Assembly (NCBI GenBank): GCA_015233165.1
Contig: JADFYF010000016.1
Coordinates: forward strand, 1 to 34,113
Length of the DNA: 34,113 bases
Reading direction: 5' to 3'
DNA from: Candidatus Omnitrophota bacterium
GTDB taxonomy: Bacteria > Omnitrophota > Gorgyraeia > Zapsychrales > Fredricksoniimonadaceae
Part shown: positions 16,019-23,290 of the stretch, one piece after another
Position numbering within the stretch: the first letter of the stretch is position 1
How the letters are laid out: each line of letters starts with the position of its first letter
The notes under the pieces: generated by a model
The model's database searches: none
What the model was told of the DNA's origin: nothing
The model's input: only the letters and a program-made list of their open reading frames with translations
Made by a program: the position numbers and the translations under genes

Positions 16019-17326
16019 ATGTCAAAGATGGATGCACAACTAAAACTAGAATCGCTTATGATCCATGGCGGGCATGAGCCGGATCCTACGACGGGTGCGC
16101 GTGTGACGCCGATTTATCAAACAGCGTCGTACAATTTTAAATCCACTGAGCATGCGGCGAATGTCTTTGCTCTTAAGGAATTCGGTAATACCTACACGCG
16201 TTTGGTCAATCCCACAACGGCAGCGTTTGAAAAGCGGGTGAATCTCCTAGAAGGAGGGGTGGGGGCGCTGGCGGTTTCCAGTGGGTTATCAGCCATTTCC
16301 ATTGCTCTCATGAATATCGCTAGAAATGGAGATGAGATTGTCTCTATGGATAATCTTTACGGGGGGACGTATGCGCTTTTCCGCAATATTTTTCCTCGCA
16401 TGGGCATTACCGTTAAATTTGTTGATTCCGACGATATTCAAGCCTTAAGAGACGCGATTGGGCCTAAGACAAAGGCCGTTTATGGTGAGACTGTGGGGAA
16501 CCCGAAACTCAATGTGCTGGATATCAAGAAGGTGTCGGAGATCGCCCATAAGAATGGAATCCCTTTAATATTGGATAATACGGTGACACCTTATATTATT
16601 CGTCCGTTCGAATATGGGGCGGATATCGTCGTGCATTCAGCGACGAAGTTTATCGGTGGTCATGGTTCTTCTCTCGGTGGAGTCATTGTTGACTCAGGTC
16701 GATTTGATTGGACGAATGGTAAGTTTCCTTTGATTGCCGGTGAGGATCCAGCTTTTCACGGTAAGGACTTCGTTAAAGAGTTCGCCCATCTGGGTAATGT
16801 GGCCTATATTCTCAAGGCCCGCTTCTCGCTGTTAAGGCAGATGGGCCAATGTGTATCGCCGTTTAATTCATTTATGTTTCTCCAAGGAATGGAAACCTTG
16901 CATCTGCGTATGCCCAGGCACTGTGAGAATGCCCTGGCCGTCGCTAAATTCTTATCCAAGCATAAGTTAGTTAGCTGGGTTAATTATCCTGGACTGCTGC
17001 AGAGCCCTTATAAGAAACTGGCGGATAAATATTTATCCCAAGGAGCTGGAGCTATGATTGGCTTTGGAATTAAGGGGGGAGCTAAAGCGGGTAAGAAGTT
17101 TATCGAGTCGCTTCAGATGGTGTCTCACCTAGCAAATATTGGCGATACCATGACCTTGGCAATTCATCCATCGACGACGACTCATTCTCAGTTGACAGAA
17201 AAAGAGCAGAGGGCCTGTGGTGTTACGCCTGATTTTATTCGTCTGTCGGTTGGCATTGAGCATGTGGATGATATTATGGCAGACATCAATCAAGCCCTCT
17301 TAAAATCACAAGGACGATCACTTTAA
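16019..17326 (+). CDS. metY: O-acetylhomoserine sulfhydrylase (PLP enzyme)
   Basis: A 435-residue Cys/Met-metabolism PLP enzyme that makes homocysteine from O-acetylhomoserine and sulfide. The features are [47 protein letters not shown], the PLP-Asp in [11 protein letters not shown] and the Schiff-base Lys210 in [11 protein letters not shown]. The length of about 430 residues and the [16 protein letters not shown] insertion favour MetY over the shorter cystathionine synthases and lyases. A strong Shine-Dalgarno (AGAAGGAG) precedes the ATG. A TauE-type sulfite/sulfur-anion permease gene follows at 50 bases, which could supply or dispose of a sulfur compound. Confidence 0.95.
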   Translation: MSKMDAQLKLESLMIHGGHEPDPTTGARVTPIYQTASYNFKSTEHAANVFALKEFGNTYTRLVNPTTAAFEKRVNLLEGGVGALAVSSGLSAISIALMNIARNGDEIVSMDNLYGGTYALFRNIFPRMGITVKFVDSDDIQALRDAIGPKTKAVYGETVGNPKLNVLDIKKVSEIAHKNGIPLILDNTVTPYIIRPFEYGADIVVHSATKFIGGHGSSLGGVIVDSGRFDWTNGKFPLIAGEDPAFHGKDFVKEFAHLGNVAYILKARFSLLRQMGQCVSPFNSFMFLQGMETLHLRMPRHCENALAVAKFLSKHKLVSWVNYPGLLQSPYKKLADKYLSQGAGAMIGFGIKGGAKAGKKFIESLQMVSHLANIGDTMTLAIHPSTTTHSQLTEKEQRACGVTPDFIRLSVGIEHVDDIMADINQALLKSQGRSL

Positions 17327-17376
17327 GTTTAGAAGAATCATGAAGTTGTAGTCTTGAAAATGAAAGGCAGAACACA

Positions 17377-18102
17377 TTGATTGTTTACAATATTGCCTTG
17401 GTTTGGGTCAGTGTTTTAGCTGGGGCGGTAGCTTCTATTTCTGGATTTGGAATTGGAAGTTTGGTGACGCCGTTTCTTGCTTTGAAGGTTGGCACTGGGG
17501 TTGCCGTTGCCGGAGTTTCTATTGCTCATTTTTTAGGAACAGCTTTGCGTTTCTGGACGTGGAAACAATATATTAATAAACGCGTTCTTCTAAGTTTTGG
17601 AATCACCAGCGCTGTGGGAGGACTTATTGGGGCGTTATTTCATAATGTTTTTCAGAATATTATTTTAACCATTATTTTTGGATCTTTATTAGTGTTTGCG
17701 GGGTTCTCGGGCTTAACGGGATTGTCGGGACAATGGCGATTCACAGGTCCCTCGGCGTGGATTGCGGGGGCGTTATCGGGGGTGTTTGGAGGACTCGTCG
17801 GTAATCAAGGAGGGATTCGTTCTGCGGCGCTGTTTGGATTTGACCTTAAAGGAAAAGAATTTATAGCGACAGCAACAGGAATTGCCCTTGCGGTAGATGT
17901 GGCTCGGATGCCCGTATATTTTTTTACTCAATGGAAAGATATTTTAAGTATTTGGCCCTTTATTGTGATTGCGTCAATGGGTGTTCTTTTAGGCACGGAG
18001 GTGGGGGTGTGGACTTTTCGAAAAATTCCGGAAGTTCTTTTTAAAAGGGTTGTCTCTGGGGGGATCTTACTTATTGGTTTATTTGTATTGATTCATCGTT
18101 AG
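17377..18102 (+). CDS. TauE/SafE family membrane permease
   Basis: A 241-residue polytopic protein with about 8 membrane segments in two homologous halves. Each half opens with a Gly-rich motif: SISGFGIGSLVTPFLAL and SGVFGGLVGNQGGIRSAALF, the standard marks of TauE/SafE (sulfite or organosulfonate export). The start is TTG at 17377 with a weak AAAGG upstream; no ATG is available in frame before membrane segment 1. It follows metY and may share its transcript, which hints at sulfur anion traffic, but the substrate cannot be deduced. A strong terminator follows. Confidence 0.9.
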   Translation: MIVYNIALVWVSVLAGAVASISGFGIGSLVTPFLALKVGTGVAVAGVSIAHFLGTALRFWTWKQYINKRVLLSFGITSAVGGLIGALFHNVFQNIILTIIFGSLLVFAGFSGLTGLSGQWRFTGPSAWIAGALSGVFGGLVGNQGGIRSAALFGFDLKGKEFIATATGIALAVDVARMPVYFFTQWKDILSIWPFIVIASMGVLLGTEVGVWTFRKIPEVLFKRVVSGGILLIGLFVLIHR

Positions 18103-18126
18103 AGGAGGGAGTTTATTTGCATAATA

Positions 18127-18162
18127 AAAAACCCTTGTAACTTTTCAGTTACAAGGGTTTTT
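18127..18162 (+). terminator. Bidirectional rho-independent terminator
   Basis: A perfect 15-base stem: AAAAACCCTTGTAAC (18127-18141), loop TTTTCA, and GTTACAAGGGTTTTT (18148-18162). The A-tract on one side and T-tract on the other make it work on both strands. It closes the metY/TauE transcript on plus and the small secreted gene on minus. Confidence 0.95.
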
Positions 18163-18174
18163 GCTTAGCTTCTA

Positions 18175-18519
18175 TTATTTCTTGGCTACTGTCCCAGCTG
18201 AGGTAGGTTCGATTGTAGCAGGTTCAATTGTATGATCTTTAAGAACCCTAACACCCATCGATTCATCTGTGCCTGGCTTAAGTTTGATTCTTACTCTGTC
18301 GCCCACTTTAATTTCAGAAACAGCTTTAGCGCTGATCTTCACCGTTCTTGATGCTCCACTTCTTTCTTCTTTGACAACAATCGTCTTAGCGGTGGCATCA
18401 ATAGAAATGATCTTAGCTACGATTCTGTCAAATTTCTCAGATTTCTTAGCGGCAAAACTTGGCATTGAGATACCAACGACAAGCAACAGTGTTAAAACAA
18501 TTCCTAGAATCTTTTTCAT
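18175..18519 (-). CDS. Secreted small OB-like protein
   Basis: A 114-residue protein from the ATG at 18519; a good GAAGGAA Shine-Dalgarno precedes it. A signal peptide (KKILGIVLTLLLVVGISMPS) precedes a beta-rich domain: RIVAKIISIDATAKTIVVKE, SRTVKISAKA, IKVGDRVRIKLKPG. The pattern of short strands with a GDRVRI turn suggests a small OB-fold, as in periplasmic CusF-like or DUF5666-like proteins, but no metal ligands are evident. The tail is Thr/Pro rich. It ends at the bidirectional terminator. No clear promoter was found in the AT-rich 18520-18660 stretch. Confidence 0.8.
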   Translation of the reverse strand: MKKILGIVLTLLLVVGISMPSFAAKKSEKFDRIVAKIISIDATAKTIVVKEERSGASRTVKISAKAVSEIKVGDRVRIKLKPGTDESMGVRVLKDHTIEPATIEPTSAGTVAKK

Positions 18520-18646
18520 AACAGGTTCCTTCCGTAAGTTGTTTAATACATTTAGCTTATTTCTTAAATTCAGTTTTTTAATATACACTTCTTTTTTCAA
18601 ATATAAATCAATAAATCGATGATCTTTAAATAGTGTTGGCTCAAGT

Positions 18647-18674
18647 TTGTGAAAGAACAAAGGACTGTTATAAT
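18647..18674 (+). promoter_or_regulatory. Promoter for the 18714 gene
   Basis: TTGTGA (18647-18652) and a perfect TATAAT (18669-18674) are 16 bases apart. A start near 18681 leaves about 33 bases to the AAGGA-preceded ATG at 18714. Confidence 0.55.
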
Positions 18675-18713
18675 GCGCTTCAATATGATGAAGGAAACAG
18701 ATAAGGAATTATT

Positions 18714-19132
18714 ATGACAAGCTCAAAGCTTCAGGAGGAATCGCCCCTTCGAATTGGAAGCTTGATAACAAAGACTGGTGGCTGGAAGCACATGGTTCTA
18801 TTATGGAGAAACCAACCTTTCCTCTTCCTCCTGGCAAGTACGTAGTGACGGGTGGTCGAGAAGTGACGGCTATATTGACAATTTATCCTAAGGATAAAGA
18901 AGGCTCACAGCGTTGGGAACTTGAGAATGGTGCGAAGCTTTATGATGAGACACATCTTCCATGCCACGCAGTACGCTATACGCCAGAAACAAATGATCAT
19001 TCTTGTTCACCAGAGATGGCCCCCAAAAGTGTATTTCCGATCGCTCCAGGGATTCCCATGCCTTCCATTAAGGGGTGCAGCAAGAAAGAATATGCCGTTT
19101 TATTTGTCATTGGTGTTTCTGTTGAAAATTGA
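18714..19132 (+). CDS. Hypothetical protein, apparent 1-base frameshift at start codon
   Basis: The long frame ends at 19132 and has an internal ATG at 18803, but the same frame reads as convincing protein from about 18716 (DKLKASGGIAPSNWKLDNK, then DWWLEAHGSI). It has no ATG, GTG or TTG before 18803. The ATG at 18714, with AAGGA 7 bases upstream and a promoter before that, is one base out of frame. One extra G after that ATG would join them, giving a product of about 140 residues beginning MDKLKASGG. The body has FPLPPGKYVVTGGREVTAIL and several Cys/His residues, but no family is recognised. This may be a sequencing error, a real inactivation, or initiation at 18803. Confidence 0.6.
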
Positions 19133-19153
19133 TCTTTAGATATCTGGGTTGAT

Positions 19154-19351
19154 TCAATAATGCGGCGGAGGGGCTTCATCCTCTTGGCGTTTGACCAGAT
19201 TCCCGCTGGCGAATTGATCGTTCATGGCCTTCTGGCGGGATTCAAGCTGTTCGATGCGCTTGCTCATGGCAAAAATAACTTCATTCAATTCCTGAAGGAG
19301 TTTATCCTGGTGAGAGATTTTGTGTTCAAGTTCAGTGAGGCGCTGTTCCAT
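19154..19351 (-). CDS. slyX: SlyX family protein
   Basis: A 65-residue protein read from the ATG at 19351. It is almost entirely a heptad-patterned helix (MEQRLTELEHKISHQDKLLQ, then LNEVIFAMSKRIEQLESRQ), expected to form a coiled coil. It ends in EAPPPHY, the hallmark C-terminus of SlyX in proteobacteria. The cellular role of SlyX remains unclear. No Shine-Dalgarno is seen; a weak TAATCT lies 8 bases before the ATG. It is convergent with the frameshifted gene at 18714 and divergent from the small gene at 19445. Confidence 0.85.
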   Translation of the reverse strand: MEQRLTELEHKISHQDKLLQELNEVIFAMSKRIEQLESRQKAMNDQFASGNLVKRQEDEAPPPHY

Positions 19352-19444
19352 AGAAACGTAGATTACCACAAAAACTTGATGGTTCCCAGTGTGATTAGGA
19401 TCACTTCAATGCAAAAGGAATAAAATTATTAGAAAGGCAATGAA

Positions 19445-19675
19445 ATGGCTGAATATAATGTCGGCGACAAGGTTATGTTGAAGGATGATGGCCAAATATA
19501 TAATGTCGTTGGCGTACGAATTGAAGATCGCATCGTCCTTTATGATTTAGAGAAGGGTGATGAAAGGGCCTCTGTGAGACTTACAGTATTACGAAGTCAA
19601 TTGCAGATACAAAAAGTCTACACGCCTAAAGAGCCGCAATTTGTTATTTATAAGAAAGATGTTATTAGTCGATGA
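19445..19675 (+). CDS. Small beta-barrel-like hypothetical protein
   Basis: A 76-residue protein with an AGAAAGG Shine-Dalgarno. The start EYNVGDKVMLKDDGQIYNVV with alternating hydrophobics and a VGD turn resembles small SH3-like or KOW-type barrels. No signal peptide or membrane segment is present. No family is recognised. It stands alone between slyX (divergent) and the LamG-zincin gene. Confidence 0.65.
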   Translation: MAEYNVGDKVMLKDDGQIYNVVGVRIEDRIVLYDLEKGDERASVRLTVLRSQLQIQKVYTPKEPQFVIYKKDVISR

Positions 19676-19766
19676 CTTTTCGGGTATAAGACAACATTGA
19701 TTAGAGTTCACTCCAGATCTAGATAGGAAGGTGAAAATGCAGACTTTAGCGTTGATCATGGAAAGT

Positions 19767-19773
19767 AGGAGGT
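19767..19773 (+). promoter_or_regulatory. Consensus Shine-Dalgarno that decides the zincin start
   Basis: AGGAGGT lies 5 bases before the ATG at 19779. It argues for this start over GTG 19731 or ATG 19737, which are served by a second AGGAAGG (19725-19731). Confidence 0.6.
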
Positions 19774-19778
19774 GGAGA

Positions 19779-21011
19779 ATGTGGGATCAAAAACATCGAA
19801 CTGTAATAAAATTAGATCTTAGGTGGATCAAGCCACTCCTTCTAATCCTGTTTATTTTCTTATATAGCCTTATTCCAACATCTGCCTTTGCTATCGACGA
19901 AAGATTTACAGACTCTAGTGCAGATGGACTTCATTCTCGTCAGGGAACAATTGTATTTAAAGTTAAGATGTTAAAAGACATGAGTATGGATAGGCATACG
20001 CATTCCCTGATTTTGTCTACCTCATCCGATGGCAGTGAAATGTATGATATCTTTATTATTCAGAACACCATTGTCGCTCGACGCTATTTCTCCGGCTGTC
20101 TGTTAAGTGCATTTAGCAAGAACTATGATTTTAAGTTAGGAGAATGGCATGGCGTTAAAATCACCTGGAATGGTGCTTCCACCAAATTTTATATCGATAA
20201 CCAGGAAGTTCCCCGGTATTCCCTTAGCATGAGCCATGATTTAGCGAAAACCATCCCTGAAATAAGGTTTGCTAAGTCGGACGCTTATGACACGGGTGAT
20301 TTACTGGTTCTAGGTAGCAGTGAAATCACCGTCGATAGTGCTGATAGAACGTTTGAACTTAACGCCACTTGCCCTCGGCTGGATGAATTGTTAAAGGAAA
20401 GTCCACAAGAGGACTACAAAGGTATCCGGCTACTTCATTTTCCTGATCAAGTCATAAGGGACAAGATTAAATCGTTTATAGATCTATTGCCTGAGGATTT
20501 TGCGGGCTCCATCAAAGGGGTTCTTTATGTGGAAGATAGTCGGGCGCCTAAAACTGGAGAGGGAGGAGAGGCTAACGCGGATACGATGACCATTATCTTG
20601 AAAGGCTCCTACGCTGGAGATCCCACTGTTTTCTTCCATGAAGCGGCCCATATTTATGATATGAAGAAACACTTCGCGATTGGTGTCAGTGATGATAAAA
20701 GCGAATGGACAGCGATTAGTGGCCCAACGTGTTATTTGAAGGCGGCTAATGTCGATGAGTTCTCAAAGGAATTTGCAGAAAAACATGTCCAGGCAGGATT
20801 TTTGGCGCCTCAGGGGGGTGAATGTCCTTTTGAAGACCTGGCAATATGGACGGGGGCTGCCTATGATTATTATTTAAAGAACCAATCTATGATCGATATG
20901 TTGACGCCTGGGAATCCTAAATACAGCGTTAAGAATAAACAAAAATTAGATTTTCTGCTTCAGAAAGGTTTCATCTCTCAAAATATATATAACAAAGTTT
21001 CTTCCAGGTAA
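19779..21011 (+). CDS. Secreted LamG-like/zincin metalloprotease
   Basis: A 410-residue protein. The N-terminus has a signal sequence (KPLLLILFIFLYSLIPTSAF). Residues about 41-189 look like a LamG/concanavalin-type domain (TIVFKVKMLKDMSMDRHTHS, EWHGVKITWNGASTKFYIDN). A linker leads to a zincin-like domain with FFHEAAHIYD (HExxH at about 287-291) and, about 60 residues later, ECPFEDLAIWTGAAYDYY (about 349-366), which could supply the third zinc ligand, as in gluzincins of the anthrax-lethal-factor type. It is probably exported and may cleave proteins bound by the LamG part. The substrate is unknown. A longer start at 19731 or 19737 would place 14-16 residues before the signal sequence. Confidence 0.75.
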   Translation: MWDQKHRTVIKLDLRWIKPLLLILFIFLYSLIPTSAFAIDERFTDSSADGLHSRQGTIVFKVKMLKDMSMDRHTHSLILSTSSDGSEMYDIFIIQNTIVARRYFSGCLLSAFSKNYDFKLGEWHGVKITWNGASTKFYIDNQEVPRYSLSMSHDLAKTIPEIRFAKSDAYDTGDLLVLGSSEITVDSADRTFELNATCPRLDELLKESPQEDYKGIRLLHFPDQVIRDKIKSFIDLLPEDFAGSIKGVLYVEDSRAPKTGEGGEANADTMTIILKGSYAGDPTVFFHEAAHIYDMKKHFAIGVSDDKSEWTAISGPTCYLKAANVDEFSKEFAEKHVQAGFLAPQGGECPFEDLAIWTGAAYDYYLKNQSMIDMLTPGNPKYSVKNKQKLDFLLQKGFISQNIYNKVSSR

Positions 21012-21033
21012 GTCTGAAAAGTATTTTGGCTGA

Positions 21034-21186
21034 AGAGGTGTATACAGACCAGAACCGCGTTCGGGATTTGTTTTTCAATGTGATTTGAGTAAGGATGGTT
21101 ATAAAGTATCGGCAACTCCAGTCAAATCAGGGGAAACCGGCAGCACTACTTTTACTGTAAAGACAGGTCAGGTTTTTACACAATAG
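21034..21186 (+). pseudogene. Pilin-like C-terminal remnant (left)
   Basis: Between two genes, one frame bounded by stops at 21031 and 21184 reads RSGFVFQCDLSKDGYKVSAT, PVKSGETGSTTFTV, TGQVFTQ. This has the GYxF / AtPv / tG.ttFtv pattern of a type IV pilin-like C-terminus. There is no start codon, no N-terminal prepilin helix and no Shine-Dalgarno. It is best read as a 5'-truncated relic. Family assignment is by eye. Confidence 0.5.
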
Positions 21187-21194
21187 GGGGAACA

Positions 21195-22061
21195 ATGAGA
21201 TTTGAATCAATTTTAATAGGGGATAATTTTCTAAACATATTAATTGCTGTTGCTTTCGTAGCTCCTATTTTTATATTTCTTAGTATAGAAAGGCGAAAAA
21301 GGAAACAGAAAAATGAATTTGATAGTATTATCCAAATGACCGGTGCTCGAAAAATCAGCAAGGATAAAGCGGAGATAATGCTTAATGGTCAGAGGTTTGT
21401 TTTGGAACATTATGTCCATTATGCTAACGATGCCTATCTGGATTCTCAGTCACTCTCAATCGTTATTAATAAACCTTGTCCAGAATTCTTGAGTCTGTAT
21501 AGCATTGATGGTGTTAGAGGGTTGGGTGTGGCGGGCGAGTCACGGATATCACAGATAGAAGACCCAGATTTTACTTCTCAGGTTGTTTATAAAGGGGAAC
21601 CCAAACATTTAATCAATGATCTTTTTGCTGATAAAGAGGCGCGTGAGGCTGCAAGACGTCTATTAGATTATTTTAGCTGTATAAAATTTGAAGGATGGAG
21701 GTGTTCGTTGGTTCTTAGTCTGCCATGTGACTGCACAGATTTTTCTGCCTTTAGAAAAGCTTTGTCAGCACTTGGCCTAAAGGGCATTCTTAACGATTTT
21801 TCTTTGTTGATTAAGAATATTCCAGAGGCAACAGTTGCGGATAAACGGCGGTCTAATGTATTTCTGCTGCGTGCCATTTCTTATATTCTGATAAGTCTAT
21901 CTTTAATAATATTCTCTTTAACAAGCAAATTACTTCTTAAGCATTTTAAGCATGATTTTAAAATTTCCTTCTTAATTTGGTTGGTGCTTTTACTGGCGCC
22001 TCCTTTATTGCTGATTTGGATTTTGTTCAAAGGAAAGAAAAAGAATCTTGGGTCCCGATAA
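21195..22061 (+). CDS. Membrane protein of unknown function
   Basis: A 288-residue protein with a strong GGGGGA Shine-Dalgarno. One membrane segment lies near the N-terminus (about 12-32), and two more near the C-terminus (about 223-244 and 252-275), leaving a soluble middle of about 180 residues. That middle is mixed alpha/beta with cysteines (RCSLVLSLPCDCTDFSAF) and no recognised motif. No family is recognised. It stands between two pilin-like relics, so it may have been inserted into a former pilin locus. Confidence 0.7.
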   Translation: MRFESILIGDNFLNILIAVAFVAPIFIFLSIERRKRKQKNEFDSIIQMTGARKISKDKAEIMLNGQRFVLEHYVHYANDAYLDSQSLSIVINKPCPEFLSLYSIDGVRGLGVAGESRISQIEDPDFTSQVVYKGEPKHLINDLFADKEAREAARRLLDYFSCIKFEGWRCSLVLSLPCDCTDFSAFRKALSALGLKGILNDFSLLIKNIPEATVADKRRSNVFLLRAISYILISLSLIIFSLTSKLLLKHFKHDFKISFLIWLVLLLAPPLLLIWILFKGKKKNLGSR

Positions 22062-22173
22062 GTATAAACGTTGCATGAACTTGAACCCAAGCTATTTTGA
22101 AGTAACAATATATGTTGTAGGTGCTACTGGTAAATATGCCCCTCTTAAGGTAGAAGTTTTTTCCAGATATTAA
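22051..22173 (+). pseudogene. Pilin/pseudopilin-like C-terminal remnant (right)
   Basis: One frame reads CMNLNPSYFEVTIYVVGATG then KYAPLKVEVFSRY and stops at 22171-22173. The NPSYFEVTIYV and T-G-x-Y-x-P-L-K-V pattern recalls C-termini of minor pilins/pseudopilins. An ATG (22075) allows only 32 residues. The frame upstream runs into the end of the previous gene without similarity, so the junction is near 22045-22062. Probably a relic; the left edge is approximate. Confidence 0.45.
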
Positions 22174-22218
22174 GCATCAAGCAATTAAAAAATCCATATA
22201 CAATTAAGTAATTTATTG

Positions 22219-22224
22219 TATAAT
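22219..22224 (+). promoter_or_regulatory. -10 box for tRNA cluster
   Basis: A perfect TATAAT preceded by TTG, 33 bases before the mature tRNA-Thr. The predicted start is near 22231. The -35 region is A/T-rich without a good match. Confidence 0.5.
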
Positions 22225-22257
22225 TCGTCTTCAATTAGTTCATTCTTTTACATTTTT

Positions 22258-22330
22258 GCTGGCTTAGCTCAGTTGGTAGAGCAGCTGATTTGTAATCAGC
22301 AGGTCGGGGGTTCGATCCCTCTAGCCAGCT
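22258..22330 (+). tRNA. tRNA-Thr (anticodon TGT)
   Basis: A 73-base cloverleaf: acceptor GCTGGCT/AGCCAGC, D arm TAGCTCAGTTGGTAGAGCA, anticodon stem GCTGA/TCAGC with loop TTTGTAA, and T arm GGGGGTTCGATCCCT. The anticodon TGT reads ACA. The discriminator is T, and CCA is not encoded (TTTT follows), unlike the next two tRNAs. Confidence 0.97.
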
Positions 22331-22348
22331 TTTAAATATTGTTATTAT

Positions 22349-22432
22349 GGGCAGTTACCCAAGTGGTCAAAGGGGGCAGACTGTAAATCTGCTGCACACG
22401 CTTCGTAGGTTCGAATCCTGCACTGCCCACCA
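22349..22432 (+). tRNA. tRNA-Tyr (anticodon GTA)
   Basis: A class II tRNA with a long variable arm. Acceptor GGGCAGT/ACTGCCC, anticodon stem GCAGA/TCTGC with loop CTGTAAA, T arm GTAGGTTCGAATCCTGC. The discriminator is A (22429), followed by an encoded CCA (22430-22432). Confidence 0.97.
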
Positions 22433-22456
22433 TTCTTTATCATAGATCGATTTTAT

Positions 22457-22530
22457 GCGGGCGTAGTTCAGTGGTAGAACTCTAGCCTTCCAAGCTAGTA
22501 GCGAGGGTTCGATTCTCTCCGCCCGCTCCA
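22457..22530 (+). tRNA. tRNA-Gly (anticodon TCC)
   Basis: Acceptor GCGGGCG/CGCCCGC, anticodon stem CTAGC/GCTAG with loop CTTCCAA, T arm GAGGGTTCGATTCTC. The discriminator is T (22527) with encoded CCA. A T-run at 22533-22538 right after could help end the tRNA transcript. Confidence 0.97.
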
Positions 22531-22570
22531 ATTTTTTCAACAAACCTCTATCAATCATCACCTATATCGA

Positions 22571-22576
22571 TATAAT
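22571..22576 (+). promoter_or_regulatory. -10 box for GT2 gene (leaderless-type)
   Basis: A perfect TATAAT with 9 bases to the ATG at 22586. An expected start at about 22583 leaves a leader of roughly 3 bases. No Shine-Dalgarno is present in the 9-base gap. Confidence 0.5.
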
Positions 22577-22585
22577 ATCCCCATT

Positions 22586-23290
22586 ATGAAAGTAACCTTA
22601 CTTATTCCAACTCTCAATGAATCTGTCGGTATGCGTACAGTTATGCCGAAGGTCAAAAAAGAATGGGTCGATCAGATCTTAGTTGTTGACGGGAAATCGA
22701 AGGATGGGACAGCCGATATCGCCCGTGAAATGGGTTATGATGTTGTCATCCAGGAAACTCCCGGTATTCGTGGCGCCTATATGGATGCCTTGCCATTTAT
22801 TAAAGGCGATGTTATTTTAACCTTTAGTCCTGACGGTAATTCTATTCCTGAACTTATTCCTGTTTGTATTGCCAAGATGAAGGAAGGTTACGACATGGTC
22901 ATTGTTTCTCGCTATGCTGAAAATGCAAAGAGTTATGATGACGATGCAGTGACGAGTTTTGGTAACTGGCTTTTTACAGGGACCGTGAATAATTTGCACC
23001 GAGCGAAATATACGGATGCGATGGTGATTTATCGGGCCTATTATAAAAAACTTATTTATGATTTAGATCTGGATAAAGATTCCAGTTATGAGTTTGAAGA
23101 AAAGTTGTTTAAGACCAAGGTTAGTTGGGAGCCTTTGCTTTCTGTCCGCGCGGCTAAACGTCATCTTAAGATTGCTGAAATTCCTGGTGATGAACCTGTC
23201 CGTGAAGGGGGAGAGCGTAAACTGCAGGTCCTCAAGTGGGGCGCCGCCTATATGTTTGAATTTTGGCGGGAAATTTTTGTCTGGCGTTAA
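22586..23290 (+). CDS. GT2 family glycosyltransferase
   Basis: A 234-residue enzyme of the dolichol-phosphate-mannose-synthase-like GT-A branch. The opening MKVTLLIPTLNESVGM, then ILVVDGKSKDGTADIAREMG (nucleotide-sugar site) and TFSPDGNSIPELIP stand in the usual GT2 order; the metal motif is SPDGNS rather than the common DADG, a small deviation. No membrane segment is visible. It probably transfers a sugar from an NDP donor to a lipid carrier or surface glycan. It leads a cluster with two large GT-C-like membrane proteins that begins right at the stop codon. It follows the tRNA cluster by 55 bases. Confidence 0.9.
   Translation: MKVTLLIPTLNESVGMRTVMPKVKKEWVDQILVVDGKSKDGTADIAREMGYDVVIQETPGIRGAYMDALPFIKGDVILTFSPDGNSIPELIPVCIAKMKEGYDMVIVSRYAENAKSYDDDAVTSFGNWLFTGTVNNLHRAKYTDAMVIYRAYYKKLIYDLDLDKDSSYEFEEKLFKTKVSWEPLLSVRAAKRHLKIAEIPGDEPVREGGERKLQVLKWGAAYMFEFWREIFVWR

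Noticed and set aside
18269-18622. Plus-strand open frame opposite the secreted small protein
   Set aside because: It is antisense to a protein with a clear signal peptide, Shine-Dalgarno and terminator, and reads as hydrophobic shadow.
18710-18719. prfB-like programmed +1 frameshift at TTATGAC
   Set aside because: An upstream MMKETDKELL frame (18685) meets TGA C here, but the AAGGA-ATG 18714 plus a single missing base explains the data more simply. No long-range support for recoding.
22367-22561. Minus-strand open frame across the tRNAs
   Set aside because: It covers two perfect tRNA genes and has no coding-like content.
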